DNA of 64,000 bases from Macrotrachela quadricornifera (taxonomy: Eukaryota > Rotifera > Eurotatoria > Philodinida > Philodinidae). Shown piece after piece: positions 34,621 through 45,944 of the stretch; the first letter of the stretch is position 1; each line of letters starts with the position of its first letter. A program made the translations under genes and the position numbers. The stretch spans positions 298,191-362,190 of the forward strand of contig JAJEKB010020331.1 of NCBI GenBank assembly GCA_022393335.1, written 5' to 3'. The notes beneath the pieces were generated by a model, which was given only the letters and a program-made list of their open reading frames with translations, made no database searches and had not been told where the DNA came from.

Positions 34621-35203
34621 GTTAAGATGCGAATAATGCAAATTTTAAGTAAATTTGCTTTTTCATTTTTTCATACATGGTTGGATAGAGATCGATGAGG
34701 TGAGTAGGAGTATATATATTTTCATTTTTTTCGAAACATAATTACTAAAAATGTCTAGATTTCATCGATAGTCTTGCATAAGTAATTTTTTCGTAAAAAT
34801 TAATGTATTTTAATGATTTCTCAAGAGATACATCTCTCTTTATTCCATTGAAATTGTAAAAGTAATATATTCAAATTCCTCATGAAAAACTGTTTCTTTA
34901 AGAATTATTTCGAAATAAGTCTTATAGACGCAGTTTTTCATGAGGAATCTGAATAAATTACTTTTACAATCTCAACGGAATAAAGAGAGATGTATCTCTC
35001 GAGAAATCATTAAAATACGTTGATTTTTACGAAAAATACACTTATACAAGACTATCGATGAAATTTAGACATTTTTTAGTAATTATGTTTCGAAAAAAAT
35101 GAAAACATATATATTCCTATTCACCTTATCGATCTCTATCCAATCATGTATGAAAAAATGAAAAAACAAATTTACTTGAAATTTGCATTGTTCGCACCTT
35201 AAC
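34621..35203. repeat. Long hairpin element, 272-bp arms, 38-bp loop
   Basis: 34621-34892 is the reverse complement of 34931-35203 with only scattered mismatches. The centre is cctcatgaaaaactg, spacer, cagtttttcatgagg. The outer ends read gttaagatgcgaa and ttcgcaccttaac. No coding sequence is inside; frames here are artefacts. I could not define a target duplication. The near-complete palindrome would form a very stable hairpin and, if transcribed, double-stranded RNA. Confidence 0.9.
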
Positions 35204-36023
35204 TTCACCTTTATTTTTTTCCCAAAGAAAAAAAAATGAAAAGAAAGAAGCACATAAATACACTGAGTCTCTTGCACAAGTATCAAAACAAAATAATTGT
35301 TTTGTGTTTTTTTCTTTCTTCAACATTGTATTTTACTGTGCAGGCAATGAATAGCAGTACAATAAGAAATTTAAATATCGCTGTCAGATTTCTACCAAAC
35401 AAGCTGGAAGTTTTACCAGTAATAGGCGCTTACATAGTTTTTCTTTTGATACGAGAACCATCAACGAATACTGTTCCTAGTCAATAGGAGTGGGACTTTA
35501 TCTTTACTTTACTAGTAACTACGTAACTACTATATTTATATAGTCACCGCAGGACGATAACTATCACAGGATACCCTTTGGTCCTGAACTGCTATACTAT
35601 GAGAGTACCCTTGGGCTCTTAACTACTTACTTTAATTGGCGCATCACGCCACCGTAGTTACTTAATGGGCATAGTAGGCCGTCATAACATCGTGACTGAC
35701 GAAATATTCCACTACCGTTTCGTGAGAGCTTTCGACCGAATGAAGGATCATATGAAAAAAGGAATTTGTTTTGTTTGTTTGTTTGCTTGTAATTAACAGA
35801 AAAATTCTACACAAAGTTGGAAAACGATATGTAGAGGAGTTGTCGAATGACATTTTGTTTTTTGAAACTGTAGGAGTATGTTAAAATCATAGAAATTTGA
35901 TGTAAGGAAAGTGCACTTAGACAAACTTTATTGAATGTAAAAAAACACTACAAAAAAAATTTTGACATGTAAAATAGTTTCACTAACATGGCGTTAATCG
36001 ATTTTTCGGGGAATGATTTATAC
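35204..36023. other. Intergenic DNA with a copy of the GGATCATATG repeat motif
   Basis: 35731-35790 (gaatgaaggatcatatgaaa, then a ttgtttgtttg run) is related to copies at 47262 and 48018. 35505-35660 has several gtagttac and taactac words around a short GC-richer part. No gene is supported. Confidence 0.45.
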
Positions 36024-36405
36024 CAGAGATGTGCACGGGGCAAAATGTTCTGTTTAGATCTGAGCTTCTTAACGACATGAAGCATGTGCTAGAGATGTGA
36101 AAACAATGTTATTTGGTGCAAAAGTCTTCGATCTACACGTTGGTACACTTTATTTCAACATAAGATATGACTGGAAAAAAGTATAGCCTCCACGGGTCAC
36201 GTTTGCCCTGAGATTTCTCGAGGAGAGTTGACCCGTAGAGGCTATACTTTTTTCCAGTCATATCTTATGTTGAAATAAAGTGTACCAACGTGTAGATCGA
36301 AGACTTTTGCATCAAATAACATTGTTTTCACATCGCTAGTACACACTTCATGTCGTTAAGAAGCTCGTGTCTAAAACAAAACATTTTGCCCCTTACACAT
36401 CTCTG
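36024..36405. mobile_element. hAT-like foldback MITE with perfect 8-bp target duplication
   Basis: The 382-bp element begins CAGAGATGTG and ends CACATCTCTG. Its arms, 36024-36200 and 36228-36405, pair nearly perfectly around a 27-bp loop. It is flanked on both sides by atttatac (36016-36023 and 36406-36413), an exact 8-bp duplication. CAGAG-type ends and an 8-bp duplication are the signature of hAT transposons. It carries no coding sequence, so it is non-autonomous. High arm identity and intact duplication argue for recent movement. Confidence 0.92.
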
Positions 36406-36424
36406 ATTTATACACAAATACAAC

Positions 36425-36530
36425 TAGACTGAATAAAATCTATTCAAAACTATCACTGAAGCAATAGATGATAAGTAGACCATATTCAGTCAAGAATTAC
36501 GTGAGTCACAGTAACGAGCGTTACTTGTTA
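36425..36530. repeat. Dispersed repeat ending ACGAGCGTTACTTGTT
   Basis: This stretch, with gaagcaatagatgataag and then gagtcacagtaacgagcg, matches 54628-54702 over roughly 75-100 bp in the same orientation; the last part also resembles 21645-21682. The family is unidentified and it encodes nothing. Confidence 0.55.
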
Positions 36531-37461
36531 GATTTAGAACTGTTCATTTATCTTTCAAATGAAAAAATCAATCTTTATCTGATTTTTTTCCCATGGATAA
36601 CAGTTGTTAATGCATTAGCTGCTTTTATCATTATTTCGACTGGTAGTATTCACTGAAATTTAGTTGACTAAGATTATAAACTGTTCATAACGACAAAAAA
36701 TATGATTCTAAACAGCTAACCCATGTGTTCAACTGCGGTCAAACTGTGATACAAAAATCGCACTTGCATGAGATTACGCCCAGTCAATCTCAGCAATTTC
36801 CAAATAAATAAATAACAAATTAAATATATGTAGTGATCATTTAATATATTCTGGCACTGATCCTTGCTCTTTAGAAAAATAAATGAAGGATCTTTCTCAC
36901 TGTAAAAAGTCAAAATGAGCTAGAGTGCGCGCCACACCTCTTTTTATATCCGCATGTGTCAGTACAAATTACGATGACTGCGTTATAGTTGTCCAAAAAG
37001 TGGTGACGTGAGAATTTTATAGTATAAGAAATGATTTATAATGATGGAAGCGTATGTTTGTGTCGTTGGTCTCGAAGTTTCAATCCCTTTTTTGGAAATT
37101 AGATAAATATATTCAACTAACTCTATTTAGTGAAAACTCATGAATTGATTGGTTTCAAGACACAAATACTCAATGACGAACGTTGACAAATTAACTTCAT
37201 TCTCTTTTGAATACGAAGGTGCTAAAAAAAAATAATTTTGTATATGCATTGTCATATTATATTGAGTGATCTTCAAAAGACATGGATTATCTGAGTAGGA
37301 TGAAGTAATGACGTACAATGTTGCCAATTCATTTTATCTTAAAGATTTAATACTAATAATGAACAGAGAAGATAAATATAAATGACGCATTTTAATAATC
37401 AATAAGAGAAGATATAAATATTCAGAATTCTAACAGAAAGTTAAGAAAAAAAACCAAGACA
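36531..37461. other. Intergenic DNA upstream of the GPCR gene
   Basis: No supported gene. The small frame 36468-36656 has a hydrophobic tail but no start or splice context to support it. The GPCR promoter should lie here; no strong TATA box is seen. Confidence 0.4.
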
Positions 37462-38460
37462 ATGTCGGATTCACTTACACAACTTGCTATTCAATTAATA
37501 CGATCTATTGTACCCATTATCATGTTTATTGGTATTATAGGAAATTCGTTGAATATAGCTGTACTTACTAGACCTTCATTATATTCTCATGCTTGTTCTC
37601 GTTATTTTTTGGCTCTTGCTGGCAATAATCTTTTTTATACAAGTGTAACATTACTTTATCGTCTTCTTGCTGATGGATATCATCTTGATCCAACGAGATC
37701 TTCTTTGATTTTATGTAAACTCATTACGTATATCCTTCATATATGTACAATATTATCACCATTCTTTATTGTTCTTGCTTCAATTGATCGATACTGTGCT
37801 AGTTCAACAAGTGTTTACTTACGAAATTTGAGCAATGTCAAAATAACTCGATGGGCAATTTTATCCATAATGATCATTCTCATGCTCTTCCATATGAATA
37901 CACCAATTCTCATAGATTTACAACCAAGTGATACATTTGGATGTCGTATTCGAGGTAATATGATCTATAAACAAGTATATTCAATAATGCAAATTATTTT
38001 GTTTGCTATAATTGCACCATCTCTTATGACAATATTTGGTATAATGACTATCTATAATACAAAGGCAGTGCGTATTATTCCGACTGCAGTCCCGCGTCAT
38101 CGTCGCACTGAAAATCAACTTATTTTTATGCTTCTTATTCAAGTGGGTACTCATATTGTACTTGCTGTGCCAACATGTGTGACTTATCTAATGTTAATTC
38201 TACCAATTCCAATATTAAATACATCTGGTTTTTATTTTGCTCGTGTAATGTCTCAACTTTTCTTTTATTTTTCTTTTGCTACACCATTTATTTTGTACGT
38301 TGTTTCGGCTCGTGCCTATAGAAAAGAACTCATTCGATTGGTGTACAAATTATTACGATTACGTGATGGAAATCAAGTTCATCCACCTACAAATACAATC
38401 ATAAATACTACTATACCAATGAATATAATCATTCGAAAAGGAACAATAACAGTTCAATGA
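37462..38460 (+). CDS. Rhodopsin-type (class A-like) G-protein-coupled receptor
   Basis: A 332-residue single-exon protein with seven hydrophobic segments. Recognisable landmarks are GNSLN in helix 1 (G27, N28), C85 at the top of helix 3 and C161 in the second extracellular loop (the conserved disulphide pair), ASIDRYC at the end of helix 3 (DRY 109-111), proline in helix 6 (AVPTCV), and a short basic tail. The NPxxY motif of helix 7 is replaced by TPFILYV. The short N-terminus has no signal peptide, normal for this class. Ligand and G-protein coupling cannot be told; the closest general type is the peptide-receptor-like orphan GPCRs that are numerous in bdelloids. The frame is intact and begins at the first ATG. 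Confidence 0.92.
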   Translation: MSDSLTQLAIQLIRSIVPIIMFIGIIGNSLNIAVLTRPSLYSHACSRYFLALAGNNLFYTSVTLLYRLLADGYHLDPTRSSLILCKLITYILHICTILSPFFIVLASIDRYCASSTSVYLRNLSNVKITRWAILSIMIILMLFHMNTPILIDLQPSDTFGCRIRGNMIYKQVYSIMQIILFAIIAPSLMTIFGIMTIYNTKAVRIIPTAVPRHRRTENQLIFMLLIQVGTHIVLAVPTCVTYLMLILPIPILNTSGFYFARVMSQLFFYFSFATPFILYVVSARAYRKELIRLVYKLLRLRDGNQVHPPTNTIINTTIPMNIIIRKGTITVQ

Positions 38461-40636
38461 AAAGTATAAAAAATATTATATGAAATTTCCCCATATATAA
38501 TAGATAATTGACTTCTGATTCATATTTTTTTATTTTAAAAAATAAACATTTTTCAAAGAGAGAAAAAAGCACATGGTCAAAATCTGATAGACACTTTACA
38601 GTTGAGCATTCTAATCATCTTAAGTGAAATCATTTCTGAGATATTGAACATCGTACCCTATTCATTTTTTATTTACATAATCTATTTGATTATATGACAG
38701 AATTATGTTAATCAAAATTATTGTGTATATGTCTTGCAAAACTCTACCTATAAATTTATTATATAATAAAGCTACACACATAGTTGGAAATAATTTCGAA
38801 GATCACAGCTTATTCGATTTTTATACAAAGATATTTCTAGGTAATGCTATTTTATACCTTAGAAGATTGTTTCAAATACTGTTATATAAGAAGAAGATTA
38901 AGAGATGTATGAGGGTGTTCTCTTTCACTGATGGGCTATAATAGATACCATTTTATCTTACTAAACAGGATAATAATATTCAGTACCTAGAAGCTATAAA
39001 AAAACGTTGTAGGAACATTTACATTTTCAAATGAGAATATTTCATCATATTTTATATTTTAATTCTATATGGACTATCCTGACAGGTGTGAAATTTGTTG
39101 TACTCATATTTAAAATTATTTTTTTTAAAGCATTATGTTACGGAATTAACTTTCTCGTTAGATAATATTGTACAATTGCATTGTATTTTGACTTGTTTCA
39201 ACTCTTTTGTTGATAGTTATAATAAGAAGTTTGTATTGTTCAGAATCAAGGAATAGCTTCACTTGTTTAAACAATACAAAATATTCGATATTCGAAAACT
39301 TTTATTTTGAGTAGAAAATTCAATGAAAATATTTTTTCAAACGTTTATGATAACATTGATTATTTGTTTTTTCATGAACTTTGATTCACTGTGATAATTC
39401 TGAGTCTCTCTATGAATGATGTTTCTATGGAAATATTTGGTACGGTTGAATGGAATTTGTCAAGCTCGACAAGAACATGAATATTAACAATTTTGCTGAT
39501 TGTGTTTCTGATGCAAAACTTGAAGACAAGTAGAAAGACTAGGAAAAATCCTATGTATGATGTATTAAATAAAGCATGCTTAGTCTCCAATATCTTTGGG
39601 CAATCGATTATTTAGTCGATTCCTGAAGCTTGCAAAGAGTATTTTCATCTACACTACGTGACAGAGCATTTCAACAAATAAAATGATAGATGGAACAGTC
39701 GATCTATCAAACTTATTGAATGTTACGTACACTTTATAGCACACGATTCACCAGATTTTTATAATTTTATATTCAAAAGAGGATCAACATTTTTTTGAGA
39801 GGGCATATTTTGGTAGAGCTTGTCGAACTCTATCTGTTCATATGAAAATCTATATCTCAGTCGACTTTGATTACTCAAATTTTGCAAAAAACCCAAAAGT
39901 AAAATTTCTCGTTCGAAACTAATAAAATAACCATAACTTTATAATAAATTAATGTATTTCATAGTTTTTTTTCATATGATAGGTCTTCTCTTTCTCTATA
40001 AAATGATATAATTTGATCAATACTAAGCGCAGTTCAAAACTTAGGGAGCACCCTATAAAAAGAATTGACGACGAATTGATTTGACCAAACTGCCTAGTAA
40101 CTAGCAGTCTTTAGTGTATGCTCAGTATTTTAACCTTATCTCGTGAACGGATTGACCATTTGAGATTTGTGACATCTCAATTGGACAGAAAACAGTTTAG
40201 TCTACAAATTCATTCTACTCAAATGAGCAAGTTATCAGATAAAAGAAGTGGTAGAAGTCAACAACTGAGGAAATTCGAAGAAATATTACACTCTGGGAGG
40301 TGATATTTTGGATTTTTCTCACTTGATGCACGATATCCTGAGCTTATTTTTTCACAAGACATAGATCTTATCAAGACATATCTTTTGCCACTAAATTGTA
40401 AAAAAAACCCTGAAGAGTCAAGTTAAAATGCACGACACTGTAGTCGACCCTATCTAGTGATCATTGACTCAACTCCCACAGTGATATAATATCTTTAGAA
40501 ATCAGAGAAATCGAGTTCAGATTCGTGCTCAGCTTAGAAAACTGGATAGGAGGAGTTATTTCAGAATGGGTTTGAGCTTGTATCTAGTCAAATTATGACC
40601 ATAAGTAACCTCATGGATCCATTAGAGATATATGAT
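38461..40636. other. Intergenic DNA, no supported gene
   Basis: Frames of 60-80 codons (38705-38941 plus, 39372-39590 minus, 40118-40303 plus) lack domains and splice context. No repeat was resolved apart from the target duplication of the next element at its right edge. Confidence 0.45.
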
Positions 40637-40853
40637 CAGAGGTGCAGAATCTGCCGTAAAAAAGAAAAATTTCCCCAAACGGGGAAATCTTTCGACGAAT
40701 TTTTGGAGATCTCGTAGTTCCGAAAAACTTCGTCAACTGCAATAGCTTTTCAAAAAAACTTCTCAAAACGCAATACTTTTTCGAAAATTTCCCCAGAATC
40801 AGAAAATTTCCCCGAACGCGCGTTCCCGCACACGGGTAGATTCTGCACCTCTG
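40637..40853. mobile_element. hAT-like MITE (217 bp) with perfect 8-bp target duplication
   Basis: It starts CAGAGGTGCAGAATCT and ends with AGATTCTGCACCTCTG, and is flanked by tatatgat on both sides (40629-40636 and 40854-40861). Terminal inverted repeats are about 17 bp, with further internal pairing of ttcccc and ggggaaa words. The interior has many ttcccc/cgaa motifs and no coding sequence. Ends and duplication length place it in the hAT group; the interior differs from the element at 36024. Confidence 0.92.
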
Positions 40854-41076
40854 TATATGATTGACAGAGACATCAGTATTTTCATAATAATCCACCAATA
40901 TAAATAGCTATCGAGTTCGGATTTTTCCATCTGATAGCTTTTTTTTAAATAGTGAGAAAACCATGTATCTGGAACAGCCCAAAACCGCTAGTCACCCGAG
41001 ACATATTTAAGCACACTGGTCTCAGGATACAGATTTTGTGCATTTTGGGACCCTCTTTAGACAACTTTCACTTAAA

Positions 41077-41200
41077 AAAACTCCGATTTGATTCAAACCT
41101 AATATTACATTCGGAATCAGCGTTAAAAACTGAGTCGATTCATACATATTTCAAATAATTCAGAAAAAAAATATTTTTTTTCTAAAAATCCCTCTACTCC
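41077..41200. repeat. Dispersed repeat, copy of the family at 12908
   Basis: Shares aatattacattcggaatcagc, then gttaaaaactgagt, with 12908-13030 in the same orientation, and with diverged sequence near 6222-6300. The copy has no visible inverted termini. Confidence 0.6.
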
Positions 41201-44200
41201 CTTTCAGGGATGGTCAATAATAATAATTTTCTCGATAACTCAGTCATCTCTTAACGGATCATTCTCATCTTCTTCTTCTCTCAGCCGATATATTGAGGAG
41301 AGAATTCTGTGTACAAAATTTCAGCTTAATCGAATGTAATTCTGAAGAGTTATCGTCTAAAGGCCCGGGCACACGGACCGATTCCAGAGTGTACATATTT
41401 TTTGAGTACACAAAAGCTGACAGAAAATCAGAGCAATACTTGATTGAAACAGGCCTATAAAGAGTAACAAGTAGTCAAAGTAATTTTTAGGATAATCATT
41501 TTCGTTTCACTTCATTTGAATAATTTCAAAAATGATTAAGAACCACGTTATTAGAGAAGAATTTACATTGATGAATCATTATCTTAATTAAATAATTAAT
41601 TAGCTAATCAGATAATTCTAAGGAGCAACAAACTGGTTTTTAATATCAGAAATCAATTTGAAATTCAAAAATTACTATAAATCGTATAAATCATGTAGAG
41701 GTGATTAATTCGTCATTTCATTTACATTTAAACAATATATCAAGGTAAGTGTTGCTAGAGATTTCTTTTTTTTTCTCCTTATATTCCTAGGCGTTTTGGA
41801 GACACATGCATAACAACCAATTTTAGCTACTGACTCTTTATCGTCATTCATTCAATAAACATATTCAAACACAAGTCTATACCCAGATGGAAATGGACCT
41901 TAGAAGAAATTTTGGTGAAATGAGGGATAATTCCAGTGATATCTTGCTGAAATCGTTGTAGAGATGCCTTTGAAACACTTAGATTAAGTTATGGAAAGAT
42001 TCTGTAGAATGAGGAAGTAGTTTCCAGTAAATCCAGTAATTGAGAGTGGTTAAAAATTCGAAACATTTATAATGAGTGGAAGACTTTTTGTGACTTGAAT
42101 GTGTTGTCGTTTTCATTTTGAGTCCACCTGGAAACGGCGGAAGCTCGCCGAAAAAGACCCAGTTACCTGCAGGTTCTGTCCACTGAAACCACCGATCTGA
42201 GCTCATACATTTGTAAGTGTTTTGATGTCTTTATTTCGTTGGTCCTTTTCGTTAATATGTTGCAACCTTTCACAAGTAAAAGTGAAATACTTATTTATCA
42301 TGTTTAAGAAATTTCTCCAAATGAGATTATTCTACATATATGCCGATATCTCTGAAGAACTGAGCTTTTACACTCTAGAGATTGAAAACGAACCGAACCA
42401 TTATTTTTGTAAATGTATATATCGTCATGAGAATACAAAGCAGTGACTCATCCACTTTTTTTATCAATTGACTAGGTGAGTTCCATTGCTATTTTTCAAA
42501 ACCAGTTGAACAACAAAGTGCAACTTAATGAATATCTGTCTTTTTTTCTAAATAGTATTTGTGGCATCCTCGAACAGTCCACATCAATATCAGCTATTAG
42601 TATATTTTACATGCAAATCTTCTTTAAAATGTAAAGATTTTTGCCTCCCAGTCCCAAACAATTCGTAAATAAAAAAAAAGCACAATCCAACACAAATAAT
42701 TTTAATTACTTGTTCACTCCTTGACAGTATGGCTAAACTAATCGATTCTTGCATGTGTCATTTAGATTTCAGTATCGAGGAATAAAAACATACTATATCA
42801 TGATGATTTTGTGCGATTGAATCTGAAGGTTTCTTCAATGTTTGATCTGTATGTTTATAAAAACAAAAAAATACGTGTGTCATTTTTTCTGCGCACAAAG
42901 GTAATAACACTATGTGTCAATTTGAATTCATGACTTATAAACAGAAAAAGAAAAAGAGAAAATACTCATCTAAACCACACTATAGAAATGGCCTTATTGA
43001 AATGTTTGTTTGAAAAAAAAAACAATTCATTAATCAAACTATTTATCTTGCAAACTTTATCAATATACGAGCAAAACTTAAAATAGGATAGTTGTGAATT
43101 CGTTCAAAGACTGGTATGAAATAACTACACGCAGAATTTTTTTAGTCCTAAACTGAATTAATTCTCGGGCACACAACTGAAACACGAAAATAATACATAC
43201 AAAGTTGCAGCAGCAGAATTTCTCCGTAGAGCTATTATAATAAATAATGTTCTGCAGAACTATTAAAGAATTTTCTTCCATTATAAATAGATTTACGGAT
43301 TACTATTAGTTCTGATGCAAAAATAAATTTTGCTTCTGCTAAACTTGGCTGCTTCAGGATTCTTACACCCCTTCAATCTTGGGTCCCTAGCCATAGCACC
43401 AGTGGACTCATTAGCGTAACTAGATTCTTCTAATACAGAAGTTTCTGAATAATGGAGAATTCTGAATCTCGCTAATAAGAATTTCGCCAATTGGACAATA
43501 AATTAGGCATGGGTTAAAAATGTTTTTATTGTCTATATAAATGAGTATACGCTATGATATATAAAATATCATTTCGTGACAATTGATGAAAGTCTTATTG
43601 ATGAAGAGCGTGTACTCCATCACTGTTACATCCCTAGTTTTGATAGATTCTTTGAGAGAAAACAATTCGAGATCGTAATATTAAATGAAAATTCTTTGTT
43701 AAAAGTTATAAATTGTAACCACACAAAAGTAAACAATGAATCTTATACGCACGGAGTCTTGTTTATATTCAAAAATTAGATCAAAGAGTATTCGACAGTC
43801 GAGAATGTTTCCTTATTAATTTTTAAATAATATTTCAAATTTTCTTTTAAACTTTTGAAATCTATAAATTTCAAATATTGAATTTGTAGTCTTTGATGGT
43901 CTGGAATTCAGTATCTACTGTGGAAACAATAAGAGAACAAGAACAACAAAAGCATAAAAAGCTCTACAATTTATAGAGAACATCTTATTTTATATTCATA
44001 TTTTATGTTCAAAATTCTGTGTGACTGATTTTCGCCGTTACAAAAACATCATTTTTCTTCTTTCATATATAAAACAAAATGTTTTTTTGTAAAGTGTAGA
44101 CTTTTTCATGAAAATTTCAAATATATAAAACTTTTAGGACACACTGTATATGCTGTAGAAGGAGAATGAATGGATATGTCCATATAACGACACATAATAG

Positions 44201-44534
44201 AAAGGCAAAAGTCTAATATGTAATACATATAACATCGAATGAAAAAGATCAATACGTTGTGTATTGAAAGAATCTCAACATAATTGAAAAGAGATTAAAT
44301 AAAAACCATCTGATGAAATTTTCATTTTTATCTATATGCATCGTCATAGCTCTTATTTGTATTGACGTTATCTCACCTATAATGATTCATAGTCTCTGAT
44401 GCATGACTTTTTTTTTATTTTCATCATACTCTAGTATTTGTAATATATATATATGTATATAAATATATCGTCCTTCGTAGTTGTTTTTTTTCTTTTAGTA
44501 TTTATTACGAATACAGCTATTAAATCATCTTATT
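41201..44534. other. Long intergenic stretch; one dispersed-repeat core
   Basis: No gene is supported. A GC-richer patch near 42121-42205 gives a minus frame (41979-42206) without a domain. 43935-43975 (gcataaaaagctctacaattt) is a diverged copy of the core seen at 7266, 25829, 56545 and 63796. Just before the ankyrin-ART gene, 44445-44470 contains tatatatatatgtatataaa, a possible TATA region about 70-85 bp from the ATG. Confidence 0.45.
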
Positions 44535-45944
44535 ATGGGTAATAATATTGATAAAAAATTAAAACATAATGAAGAAATACATCAACATTCTTCTGAAGAT
44601 GAAGTAAGTCCATTTTATTTCGCATGTCGTAATGGTGATTTAGAAAATGTTAAATTAATGTTATCAACAATGTCCTATAAAGAATTAAATCGATTAGAAC
44701 CAAATGGTAGTACTCCACTTCATGCAGCATCATTCTATGGTCATATAGATATTGTTCATCTTTTATTACATGAACGTGGTTGTGATCGATCACAACGAGA
44801 TTCGTCTGGTTTAACAGCATATGAAGTAGCAAAAAGCGATGAAATACGAAAATTATTTTATCGACCATTAAATAATAATCGATTTTGTATTAATAATGAA
44901 CAAGAACATAATATAATTCAACCAACAATTTCTATTGCTTCATCTTCAATCGAACAAATAAAAGATAATAATAATGATGATGAATTAATACATTCAAAAT
45001 GGATTAAACTTTATCAAACAGAAGATGAAATAAATAAAGAAATTCGTTATCTTGGTAAAGGTAAACGTTTAATACAATCAAGATTAGGACGATTTATTGG
45101 TACTATTGGTGCAAAATATTATGGTGATAAAGATCTTAAAGATGTTGAAAATTTACTTGGTTATTTAACTGATCGAACATATCGTGCAAAGAAAATTCGT
45201 GAAATAATTGATACTGTTATACCAAAAGAACATTCTCAATATGATAAATGTTGTCATTTATTATTTGAATATTTACATGATGGAAATGTTGAATCATTAT
45301 TAAAACTTTATTCACTTGAAACACCATTTTATCATGCATTAAGTAATGATATAGGTCCATTAAAATGGCCATTATTATTAAATCTTCCAACATTAAAACA
45401 TCGATATTTTCAAGGTCAATGTTTTCGTGGTATATTAATGACAAATGATGATTTACATTCATATTATTCTGCATTAAAAAATAAAGGAAGTTTTATACGA
45501 ACAAATACATTTTCATCAGCATCAATTGATCGTAATGTTGCTGAATGTTTTGGTCAATTATCATTTTCATATAATGATAAACAAAGTGTTTTAATGCATT
45601 ATTATTTTCCTAAATCATGTGATCAAGCAATTAATTTAGGACATATTAAAAAATCTAATTTACAATGTATATCAGAATATGAAGATGAATCAGAAGTATT
45701 AATATTACCTCGAACATTATTTATTGTTAAAGATATATTTCAAATAAATATTATTGATGATAATCAAAAACAAAAACAATATACAGAAATATATTTAGAA
45801 AATGTTTTACATGGAAGAGAATCATTATTAAGTTCATTACAATTTCTTATATCAAAAACAGAACAAAATGAAATGGCACTTTATTATAATTCTCTTCAAC
45901 AAGCAGAAGCAGGACATAGTAATCAAACGACGACGACTAATTAA
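44535..45944 (+). CDS. Ankyrin-repeat mono-ADP-ribosyltransferase (R-S-E type)
   Basis: A 469-residue single-exon protein. Residues 25-110 hold ankyrin repeats (FYFACRNGDLENVKLML; GSTPLHAASFYGHIDIVHLL). After an Asn/Asp-rich linker, the C-terminal part is an NAD:arginine-type ART domain (about 190-420): the NAD-binding arginine in CFRG (R298), the S-T-S-like strand FSSAS (326-330), and the catalytic ExE at E385-S-E387 in a run of acidic residues before VLILP. All key residues are present, so it should transfer ADP-ribose from NAD to arginine side chains; ankyrin repeats would choose the target. No signal peptide or membrane anchor is seen, unlike vertebrate ecto-ARTs, so it is probably intracellular. 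Target and role are unknown. The final ~25 residues are low-complexity (Q, T, N). Confidence 0.9.
   Translation: MGNNIDKKLKHNEEIHQHSSEDEVSPFYFACRNGDLENVKLMLSTMSYKELNRLEPNGSTPLHAASFYGHIDIVHLLLHERGCDRSQRDSSGLTAYEVAKSDEIRKLFYRPLNNNRFCINNEQEHNIIQPTISIASSSIEQIKDNNNDDELIHSKWIKLYQTEDEINKEIRYLGKGKRLIQSRLGRFIGTIGAKYYGDKDLKDVENLLGYLTDRTYRAKKIREIIDTVIPKEHSQYDKCCHLLFEYLHDGNVESLLKLYSLETPFYHALSNDIGPLKWPLLLNLPTLKHRYFQGQCFRGILMTNDDLHSYYSALKNKGSFIRTNTFSSASIDRNVAECFGQLSFSYNDKQSVLMHYYFPKSCDQAINLGHIKKSNLQCISEYEDESEVLILPRTLFIVKDIFQINIIDDNQKQKQYTEIYLENVLHGRESLLSSLQFLISKTEQNEMALYYNSLQQAEAGHSNQTTTTN

Noticed and set aside
45217..45474. Minus frame with MQNNMNVNHH-like translation inside the ankyrin-ART gene
   Set aside because: It is the antisense shadow of the ART coding sequence, low in complexity.
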